From the NCBI GenBank assembly GCA_964641715.1, contig CAZXMB010000101.1, forward strand, positions 1 to 11,459: a DNA stretch of 11,459 nucleotides. The letters are read 5' to 3'. Positions 6,072 to 11,459 of this stretch are shown one piece after another. Positions within the stretch are counted from its first letter, which is position 1. The number at the start of each line of letters is the position of its first letter. A program made the translations under genes and the position numbers. The DNA is from CAZXMB01 sp964641715 (lineage in GTDB: Bacteria > Desulfobacterota > BSN033 > UBA1163). The notes under the pieces were generated by a model. It did not search any database. It saw only the letters and a program-made list of their open reading frames with translations, and was not told the DNA's origin.

Positions 6072-9000
6072 TTATCTATTGCACCACTCTCTTGCATTCT
6101 GGAACATCCGGATCCACGGGGAGGCCTGAAGCCTGTCGTTCAGATCCTGAGGCATCCATGGCCATTGCCATTTCAGAAAAGCCCGCTCCGGATGAGGCAT
6201 TACAGTCAGATGCCGGCCATCAGGCGAGCAGAGTCCTGTGATCCCGAAGGGTGACCCATTCGGATTGAAAGGATAGCCTTTCGGAGTCCTTCCGTCAGCG
6301 AGGCCTTCATCATTCACAAACACGGCCGGAACAAGTTTTTTCCGGATGACCTCATCCATCAGGTTTGAGTCTGGAAAGTGAACCCTTCCCTCGCCATGAG
6401 CTACCCAGATTCCGAGTATGGAATCAACCATGCCTCTGAACATGATCGCCGGGCTTTCTAAAATCTTTACGGTCACCCAGCGGGATTCAAAGCGCCCGGA
6501 TAAATTCTGGACGAAACGGGGCTGCTCTGGGTCAGGGATTCCCGGCCAGGGGACCCATCCTAAAAGTGCAAAGAGTTGGCAACCGTTGCACACCCCCAGC
6601 GTGAAGGTGTCCGGACGACGGTAAAAATCGTCAAACATCCTCTTCAAACTTTCATTGAATCGGATCGCTGCCGCCCATCCTTTGGCACTTTCGGGAACAT
6701 CCGCATAGGAGAATCCTCCGACCGCAACGAGCCCTCTGAAGCGCTCCAGCGTCACGCGTCCCCGGATCAGATCGGTCATGGTGATATCCCAGGGCCGGAA
6801 GCCTGCCTGGTAGAAGGCAGAGGTCATCTCCCGGTCTCCATTGCTTCCTTCTTCCCGGAGAATGGCCACCTCCGGTTTGTCTTTCGCTTCGAGAAGATGG
6901 GTCGGAGTCAACTGGGGTTCGAAAGGGATGATGTAACCCGGGCCTTTCCGGTCGAAGATATTTTCCCTCTCCTCATCGGCACACTGGGGATTCATCTGAA
7001 GCCGCTCGATCTGATAGGACGTCTCCTCCCAGCACTGGCGAAGAACACGCATGTCCGCTTCAAGGACCTTCTTCAAATTACAGGTTATAACAATCTTCTT
7101 TTCTTCTGTGGCCTCCCCGATCAGGCTTGAGCGGAGATGAAAAGAATCGAGAATTTCCAAAGCCTTCCGGACATCCGCCCCAGGACATTCGATGACAGCT
7201 CCCAGCTCTTCCGAAAAAAGCCTCCCGAGGGGACTCCATGGACCTTCCATCCGGATTTTGAGCCCGCAGTTTCCAGAAAACGCCATCTCAAGAAGCGTCG
7301 TGATCAGGCCTCCATCACTGATGTCATGTCCTGAGAGGATTAAATTCTCCGAGATCAACTTTTGGATGGCACGAAAGGCGTTTTTAAGCATCTCGGGATC
7401 ATCCACGTCAGGAGAGTCGTTTCCGATCTGTCCGTAAACCTGAGCTAAGACCGACCCTCCGAGCCGGGCCTGACCCTGGGCGATGTCAATGAAGAGGAGC
7501 TGGCTCTGACCCGGTTTTTTGATATCCGGAGTAACCACCTTTGTGATATCGGGCATCGTGGCGTAGGCGGAGATCACAAGCTCCCGGGGGGACTTCACAA
7601 TCTCTTCTCCCACCCGGGTTGCCATGGAAAGACTGTCCTTTCCCCCATCCACCGCAATACCCAGCCGGATCATCAGATCCCTCATTGCGGCCACCGCATC
7701 GTAAAGGGCCGCTCCTTCGCCCGAAAGCTTGGGTGCCCACATCCAATTGGCCGAACACTTGATATCCTCCAATCCGCTGATCTTCGCCCATACGATATTC
7801 GTGAGCGCCTCTCCGACCGCCATCCGAGCCCCTGCCTTCGGGCTGACCAGCATTTTAACCGGTTGCTCCCCGATCGAGGTGGCGGCTCCTGTTAATCCGA
7901 AGTGGCTCTGGGCGATGACCGCCACATCGCCGACCGTGAGTTGAAGCGGGCCACAGCATTGTTGCCGTGCAATCAATCCGGTGACACTTCGATCCACCTT
8001 ATTGGTCAGAAATCTCTTGGATCCGACCGAAAGGTTACGAAGAACACGAGACAGGGCCTCTTCCACAGGCAATGGATCCGGTAATTCAAGGGGTTTAAGT
8101 AAAGGGTCTATTCTTTCATCCCGGAACGTCTTCTGCGGCATATTGCCTAAAACCTTTTCGAGATTAAGATTGACAGGGGTTGAATCATTCCTCTCGTCAT
8201 GGACCACGAACCGGCCATCTCCTGTCACTTCCCCGAGGATTTCGCAATTGACCTTCTCCCTTTCGCAGAGGGATCTGAATTCTTCAATCCTCTCAACCGG
8301 GATCAGGAAACCACATCGTTCCTGATATTCGGCGATCCAGATTTTGAGCACCGGCAGCGTCGGGTCCCCTAACCTGATCCGTCGGAGTTCGATTTTGCCC
8401 CCGGCTTTTTCGACCAGCTCCTTCAGGACATTGGCAGGTCCACCCGCTCCCTGGTCATGGATACTGATAATCGGGCTCCGGTCACCCATCTCAATGCAGG
8501 CTCGAATCACTCGGTTCATCTTCTGTTCCATCTCGGCATCGCCACGCTGGACCGCATTAAAATCAAGTTCTTCCACATTCTCGCCCTGGAGTTTGCTGGA
8601 GGCAGAGCCTCCGCTCACCCCGATGCCATAAGCCGGGCCGCCGACCTGAACGATCAGCAGTCCTTTTTGAGCTTCTTCCTTCTCAACATGCCGGGCATCG
8701 ATCTGCCCGATCCCGCCCGTGAACATAATCGGCTTAATCCACGCCCAGCGTTCTCCGTTCGGAAGCCTCTGGTCAAAGGAACGGGTAAAACCTAAAATGA
8801 CTGGCTCACCGAACTTGTTGCCATAATCACTTGCCCCGTCGCTCGCCCTGATTTCGATGGTGAGAGGAGAAGCCAGGTTCGGTAGATAAATGGACCTCCT
8901 GTCTTCCCATGGCAGATCGTAGCCGGGGATCAGTAAATTAGCCACACAGTAGGCCGCTGATCCGGCAACGACGAGCCCCCCCCTGCCGGTGGCCTGAATA

Positions 9001-9884
9001 TCACGGATCCGGCCTCCCGTGCCTGTTTCAGCACCGGGGAAAGGTGCGACTCCGGTCGGAAAATTGTGTGTCTCCGCTGTAAAAATGATATGGTAATGTA
9101 CCCTCTCCTTCTTGAAAGGCGAAGGTCTGCCGGGTTGTTCGGGGAGAATCGTCCAGCAGTCATACCCCTGGATCCCGCTTGAATTATCCTTGAAGGCAAT
9201 GAGGCTGTTGGATGGATTTGCTTTTAAAGTCGATTTGACGATATTTAGAAGCGTTTCCTGCATCACGACTCCATTGATGATCTGTTTGCCTTTGAAATAC
9301 CCGTGCCGTGAGTGCTCGCTGTTTGCGTTGTCCAGATCTCTTATTTCAACGATCGTTGGGTTTCTTCCCTCTCCCCTGACAAAATAATCATAGTAGAGAT
9401 TCCTGTCCCACTCATCCATCGCAAGTCCGGGTATCTCCGTAAGGGCGTCCGGCCCCTTTTCCAGAAGAGGGACCTTAAAAACAGGTTCCGGTTCAATTCC
9501 GGATTCGAAGGTGTCCAGCGGACGATCATACACACATTCGGTCATTCGATCATGATGTTCCCGGATAAAACGTTCCTGATCCACCTCCGGGGGAAGGTAA
9601 TATCGCCTGGAACGCTCAATTCGAACGACCTTCTCAAGCCCGCAGGTATGGCAAATGGCGACGAGGTTGGTTGAATAGGCAGTTGCGAAATTCATCCGTG
9701 GGCCGAGTTCCACTCCCCTGCGTCCCTCAGGCTGAATCGGTTGGGTGGATATGCTTTCCGATACAAAACCATCAGCCAGGATCTGTCTTAAAATCAAAAG
9801 CTCCTCTGAATTTAAAGGGCCGGACGCCTCCACATTGAAGCAGTATTCCAGATGTTCATCTCTGCACAGGAAAAAGTGGTACAT
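6072..9884 (-). CDS. purL: Phosphoribosylformylglycinamidine synthase, single-chain large form
   Basis: A 1270-residue enzyme converting FGAR, ATP and glutamine to FGAM in cytoplasmic purine synthesis. It fuses the PurS-like N-terminus (about 1-100), two AIRS-like synthase halves (about 180-1000, with NSEHSRH at 188-194 and ETHNFPTGVAPFPG at 271-284) and a C-terminal class I glutaminase (about 1003-1270). The glutaminase triad is Cys1099 (GVCNGCQ), His1231 and Glu1233 (MPHPER). All key residues are present and the length matches the large PurL class (E. coli about 1295), so separate purQ and purS are not needed. Motifs such as NSEHSRH, NFPTG, EEGSNGDREM and GGFSYADV agree better with animal PFAS than with E. 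coli PurL as I remember them. The ATG at 9884 has AAGGAG 4 bases upstream. It follows purN by 18 bases in an evident operon. Confidence 0.97.
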   Translation of the reverse strand: MYHFFLCRDEHLEYCFNVEASGPLNSEELLILRQILADGFVSESISTQPIQPEGRRGVELGPRMNFATAYSTNLVAICHTCGLEKVVRIERSRRYYLPPEVDQERFIREHHDRMTECVYDRPLDTFESGIEPEPVFKVPLLEKGPDALTEIPGLAMDEWDRNLYYDYFVRGEGRNPTIVEIRDLDNANSEHSRHGYFKGKQIINGVVMQETLLNIVKSTLKANPSNSLIAFKDNSSGIQGYDCWTILPEQPGRPSPFKKERVHYHIIFTAETHNFPTGVAPFPGAETGTGGRIRDIQATGRGGLVVAGSAAYCVANLLIPGYDLPWEDRRSIYLPNLASPLTIEIRASDGASDYGNKFGEPVILGFTRSFDQRLPNGERWAWIKPIMFTGGIGQIDARHVEKEEAQKGLLIVQVGGPAYGIGVSGGSASSKLQGENVEELDFNAVQRGDAEMEQKMNRVIRACIEMGDRSPIISIHDQGAGGPANVLKELVEKAGGKIELRRIRLGDPTLPVLKIWIAEYQERCGFLIPVERIEEFRSLCEREKVNCEILGEVTGDGRFVVHDERNDSTPVNLNLEKVLGNMPQKTFRDERIDPLLKPLELPDPLPVEEALSRVLRNLSVGSKRFLTNKVDRSVTGLIARQQCCGPLQLTVGDVAVIAQSHFGLTGAATSIGEQPVKMLVSPKAGARMAVGEALTNIVWAKISGLEDIKCSANWMWAPKLSGEGAALYDAVAAMRDLMIRLGIAVDGGKDSLSMATRVGEEIVKSPRELVISAYATMPDITKVVTPDIKKPGQSQLLFIDIAQGQARLGGSVLAQVYGQIGNDSPDVDDPEMLKNAFRAIQKLISENLILSGHDISDGGLITTLLEMAFSGNCGLKIRMEGPWSPLGRLFSEELGAVIECPGADVRKALEILDSFHLRSSLIGEATEEKKIVITCNLKKVLEADMRVLRQCWEETSYQIERLQMNPQCADEERENIFDRKGPGYIIPFEPQLTPTHLLEAKDKPEVAILREEGSNGDREMTSAFYQAGFRPWDITMTDLIRGRVTLERFRGLVAVGGFSYADVPESAKGWAAAIRFNESLKRMFDDFYRRPDTFTLGVCNGCQLFALLGWVPWPGIPDPEQPRFVQNLSGRFESRWVTVKILESPAIMFRGMVDSILGIWVAHGEGRVHFPDSNLMDEVIRKKLVPAVFVNDEGLADGRTPKGYPFNPNGSPFGITGLCSPDGRHLTVMPHPERAFLKWQWPWMPQDLNDRLQASPWIRMFQNAREWCNR

Positions 9885-9902
9885 GGCTCTCCTTTACCCC
9901 TC

Positions 9903-10568
9903 TTAATAAAACAGCCTTTTTATCAAACTGCTTTCGTAAAAGACCTGTCCATTGATGAGATAGATATGGCGATGGACGACCAGATTTAAAATATAACTCT
10001 GCCAGGCGCGTTCTTTTTCGTTCACCCTTTTAGCCAGTGTCCCGGCGTCATCGTCAGGTCTGATCAGCACCGGCATCTGGAAGATAATGGGGCCGTGATC
10101 ATAGGCATTCTCGTCAACAAAATGCATGGTCACCGCGCTCTGCTTTATTTCTCCCCGGCGGTAAGCAGCCATGACGGCTTCGTGGACATGATGCCCGAAC
10201 ATTCCAGGCCCCCCGAACCGTGGAAGTGGTCCCGGGTGGATGTTGACTGTCCTCGCAGGATCGAGCCCCCTTACGAACTTCAACCATCCGGAGCACATGA
10301 CAAAGTCAGCCCCATACTTTTCAACGAAGGAGCGGTATCCCTCGGCATCAAAAGGTCCGGGCCAACACTCGAAAGGGATATGAAGCGCATCCGCCCTTTT
10401 ACGAACCCCCCCGTGCTCATGATTGGAAATGACCCCGGCGATCTGAGCGTCAAGAACAGGCGGATCGGTCCGTGAAAACTCAACCAGCTCCTGAAACCCG
10501 GAGCCTCCCCCCTTCGCATCACCACTTGCAAAAACTAAAACCCAAATCCTTTGGTTATCAGAATCCAT
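9903..10568 (-). CDS. purN: Phosphoribosylglycinamide formyltransferase
   Basis: A 221-residue formyltransferase that converts GAR to FGAR with 10-formyltetrahydrofolate, the step immediately before PurL. Catalytic residues are Asn109 and His111 (NIHPGPLP) and Asp157 (ENAYDHGPII), matching N106, H108 and D144 of the E. coli enzyme. The N-terminal phosphate-binding loop is unusual: ASGDAKGGGSGFQ (14-26) replaces the compact SGNGSNLQ, and the loop after the active site reads FGGPGMFGHHVHEAV (118-132) rather than the E. coli YPGLHTH form. It therefore looks like a divergent PurN subfamily that keeps the chemistry. The start is the ATG at 10568; the ribosome site is weak (GAGAAG). It ends 18 bases before purL on the same strand. 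A methionyl-tRNA formyltransferase is unlikely because the C-terminal tRNA-binding domain is missing. Confidence 0.92.
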   Translation of the reverse strand: MDSDNQRIWVLVFASGDAKGGGSGFQELVEFSRTDPPVLDAQIAGVISNHEHGGVRKRADALHIPFECWPGPFDAEGYRSFVEKYGADFVMCSGWLKFVRGLDPARTVNIHPGPLPRFGGPGMFGHHVHEAVMAAYRRGEIKQSAVTMHFVDENAYDHGPIIFQMPVLIRPDDDAGTLAKRVNEKERAWQSYILNLVVHRHIYLINGQVFYESSLIKRLFY

Positions 10569-10586
10569 CTTCGCTTCTCTATATGG

Positions 10587-10614
10587 AGAGTAAATGATTT
10601 ATAAAAAAAGTCAA
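10587..10614 (-). promoter_or_regulatory. Possible purN-purL promoter
   Basis: On the minus strand TTGACT (10614-10609) is followed after 16 bases by TACTCT (10592-10587), a poor -10 match with three of six positions. It sits between the terminator at 10675-10642 and the purN start at 10568, where a promoter for the purine operon is expected. I see no clear PurR-type palindrome or purine riboswitch in this short leader. Confidence 0.25.
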
Positions 10615-10641
10615 TAACCTTTTGCGGGACCCCACAAAAGA

Positions 10642-10675
10642 AAAGGCGATTGTTCCAACGGAAACAATCGCCTTT
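10642..10675 (-). terminator. Intrinsic terminator after the small-protein operon
   Basis: Perfect 13-base arms (10642-10654 and 10663-10675, aaaggcgattgtt with aacaatcgccttt) flank an 8-base loop. On the minus strand the stem is followed by a T-rich tract (TTTTCTTTTG when the last stem bases are included). On the plus strand the bases after the stem are cagg, so only the minus orientation qualifies. It ends a transcript arriving from the right, that is from the two short genes at 10999-10725, and insulates purN. Confidence 0.85.
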
Positions 10676-10724
10676 CAGGAGTTGAAGGAGGCTGGGACCG
10701 GAATTGTTTTATGAAGAGAGCTAT

Positions 10725-10877
10725 CTAAACAAGGTGAAACAGTTTCAGGAAAAAGTAAGAGATGAAAAACATATTGGTGAAAACCAGAACCAACTCAGCG
10801 ACTCTCTGGATATTGATCTCGACCTTTTTCACCTCTTCTTTTACCTCGAAAACACCAGCGACTGGGCTTGCGTTCAT
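10725..10877 (-). CDS. Small single-span membrane protein B (50 residues)
   Basis: An uncatalogued-looking short gene. From the ATG at 10877 it encodes 50 residues: a charged, amphipathic N-terminal half (VFEVKEEVKKVEINIQ) that could form a helix or short coiled coil, then one hydrophobic span (roughly residues 29-46, LVLVFTNMFFISYFFLKL). GAGGTG lies 4 bases before this ATG. An in-frame ATG at 10889 would add MRCE and overlaps the stop of gene A as TGATG, so the real start could be either. The stop at 10727-10725 is followed after about 50 bases by a strong terminator in the same orientation. I do not recognise the family. Candidates include an accessory subunit of a membrane complex, a membrane-anchored adaptor or a small toxin; none is supported by specific motifs. 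Confidence 0.6.
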   Translation of the reverse strand: MNASPVAGVFEVKEEVKKVEINIQRVAELVLVFTNMFFISYFFLKLFHLV

Positions 10878-10888
10878 CTCACACCTCA

Positions 10889-10999
10889 TCAATCCTCAAG
10901 ATAGATTTTAAACAACCTTATAAAACCAAAAGCGCAAAAGACAATCAGGAAAATGGTGAATAAATTGAGTGAAGCTAACTCAAACATCATCGAACCCAT
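10889..10999 (-). CDS. Small single-span membrane protein A (36 residues)
   Basis: From the ATG at 10999 it encodes 36 residues, nearly all of it one transmembrane helix (LFTIFLIVFCAFGFIRLF) flanked by a short polar start and a charged tail ending KIYLED. AAAGGAG (11012-11006) lies 6 bases upstream, ideal spacing for this ATG; an in-frame ATG at 11005 abuts the same site and is less likely. The stop TGA overlaps an ATG in frame with gene B (TGATG), indicating translational coupling. Ribosome site, coupling and a matching downstream terminator together support a genuine gene despite its size. No known family is recognised. It resembles in size and layout the small stabilising subunits of membrane enzymes or transporters, but that is analogy only. 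Confidence 0.6.
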   Translation of the reverse strand: MGSMMFELASLNLFTIFLIVFCAFGFIRLFKIYLED

Positions 11000-11005
11000 C
11001 TTCAT

Positions 11006-11012
11006 CTCCTTT
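11006..11012 (-). promoter_or_regulatory. Ribosome binding site of small protein A
   Basis: AAAGGAG on the minus strand, with 6 bases to the ATG at 10999. An ATG at 11005 directly touches it and would be poorly spaced, so the site decides for the 36-residue form. Confidence 0.65.
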
Positions 11013-11290
11013 GAAAATTAATTTTTATAAATTAATTAATAAGCAAGTTCCATACCTAAAAAAGCCTAAAATAATTAATTTCTAACTGATTGAATTTAAA
11101 TATAAATTCCATTTTATAACCCGGAACTTACCCTGAATAATTTAGACATATTGTCAAAATGATAACAGAGATATTAATTAACTTATTGATATTTAAAGAA
11201 AACCATTAGCAGGCACAAAGTCTTACCAAAAATTCAAATTTGTCCATCATTCTGTTTGATAATGTAAGGGGGGTTTGCAATGCTTTAGTG
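11013..11290. other. AT-rich intergenic region without a gene
   Basis: About 280 bases, strongly AT-rich, between the divergently oriented small-protein operon and the plus-strand gene at 11419. It holds an AT-only hairpin with 9-base arms (11016-11024 and 11029-11037) just upstream of the small-protein ribosome site. It should contain the promoters of both divergent units. A TTGACA hexamer (minus strand, 11157-11152) is present but has no good -10 partner at normal spacing, so I do not call a promoter. No convincing coding frame was found. Confidence 0.5.
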
Positions 11291-11310
11291 AAGCGGCGGC
11301 CACTGGGTGG

Positions 11311-11354
11311 GGGAGGCTTCAGCCTCCCTTTCTAGAGGGCGACCGAAGCCGCCC
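11311..11354. repeat. Tandem pair of GC-rich palindromes
   Basis: A perfect palindrome with 8-base arms (gggaggct at 11311-11318, agcctccc at 11321-11328) is followed by a second hairpin with 5-base arms (gggcg at 11337-11341, cgccc at 11350-11354). They abut repeat copy B and stand out as GC-rich in an AT-rich region. The style is that of widespread intergenic palindromic repeats; there is no coding sequence and no T-run. Confidence 0.6.
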
Positions 11355-11356
11355 CT

Positions 11357-11418
11357 ACCCTTTTATAAAGGGGGATCATTACTCCTCCCTTTGGCAAAGG
11401 GAGGCTAGGAGGGATTTT
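11357..11418 (+). repeat. 62-base dispersed repeat, copy B
   Basis: Aligns without gaps to the reverse complement of 3735-3796 at 56 of 62 positions. The core palindrome is cctccctttg (11384-11393) and caaagggagg (11395-11404) around one central base. Its last twelve bases, aggagggatttt, run directly into the ATG at 11419, so the repeat itself supplies the ribosome binding site of the next gene. Confidence 0.85.
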
Positions 11419-11459
11419 ATGAAGCTTTTTCAAAGAGGTAAAGTGATACTTTTTCTCTA
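11419..11459 (+). CDS. Start of an unidentified plus-strand gene, cut by the window end
   Basis: ATG at 11419 is preceded by AGGAGGG (11407-11413) with 5 bases of spacing, and the frame stays open to the window end for 13 codons (MKLFQRGKVILFL). The Lys/Arg-containing start followed by a hydrophobic run looks like the beginning of a signal peptide or membrane helix. Too little is visible to name it. It is the only plus-strand gene in the window and faces away from the small-protein operon. Confidence 0.5.
   Translation, partial: MKLFQRGKVILFL

Noticed and set aside
6576..7130. 184-codon plus-strand frame inside purL
   Set aside because: Antisense shadow of a strongly conserved coding region; no ribosome site and no recognisable domain.
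10642..10675. The strong hairpin as a plus-strand terminator
   Set aside because: The plus strand has no T-run after the stem and no plus-strand gene ends nearby; the T-rich tract is on the minus side.
10704..10904. Plus-strand open frame of 66 codons opposite the small-protein operon
   Set aside because: It begins with TTG without a Shine-Dalgarno, encodes an unremarkable hydrophilic sequence, and overlaps two minus-strand frames that do have ribosome sites, coupling and a terminator.
11129..11157. TTGACA on the minus strand as a promoter for the small-protein operon
   Set aside because: At 16-18 bases downstream the -10 positions read like AGGGTA, with no resemblance to TATAAT, so the hexamer alone is not enough.
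1..11459. CRISPR array, transposase, tRNA or rRNA, toxin-antitoxin or defence genes
   Set aside because: No regularly spaced direct repeats, no transposase or recombinase motifs, no cloverleaf or rRNA sequence and no defence-family motifs were seen on either strand.

Overview
The window looks like ordinary chromosome from a free-living bacterium, probably Gram-negative. It carries de novo purine synthesis genes, a UbiA-type membrane prenyltransferase of the menaquinone kind, a fatty-acid condensing enzyme and an AsmA/DUF748-like membrane-anchored protein. Base composition is intermediate by eye, with AT-rich intergenic stretches. The dispersed palindromic repeats and gene content would fit Desulfobacterota, Nitrospirota or similar lineages. 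That placement is inference, because no marker gene here settles it. A run of exactly 100 N (2549-2648) marks a scaffold gap, so this is a draft assembly or metagenome bin, and the true distance and content there are unknown.

Layout, right to left, because almost everything is on the minus strand. At the far right a gene starts on the plus strand (11419, cut by the window end), directly behind a cluster of palindromic repeats. Next, on the minus strand, come two very short genes for single-span membrane proteins (10999-10889 and 10889/10877-10725), translationally coupled and followed by an intrinsic terminator (10675-10642). Then comes purN (10568-9903), 18 bases from purL (9884-6072), giving two enzymes of IMP synthesis. 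A long imperfect inverted repeat (5953-6054) separates purL from a UbiA-family prenyltransferase (5894-4953). The stop codon of that gene lies just behind the Shine-Dalgarno sequence of an uncharacterised 379-residue protein (4950-3811). A 62-base repeat (3735-3796) follows, then an AsmA/DUF748-like protein (from 3699, its C-terminus lost in the gap). Beyond the gap are an alpha/beta hydrolase (2534-1602) and a beta-ketoacyl-ACP synthase II (1502-201) with its own promoter candidate. The first 200 bases hold only a REP-like palindrome.

Functionally, purN and purL form one unit: GAR to FGAR, then FGAR to FGAM. The prenyltransferase and the uncharacterised protein form a second, coupled unit. 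The AsmA-like protein, hydrolase and condensing enzyme could all concern envelope or lipid metabolism, but only their colocation suggests this. I see no CRISPR array, transposase, tRNA, rRNA or recognisable defence system. The least expected features are the two-gene small-protein operon, the matched repeats placed directly ahead of two different genes, and a single-chain PurL whose motifs resemble animal PFAS more than E. coli PurL.
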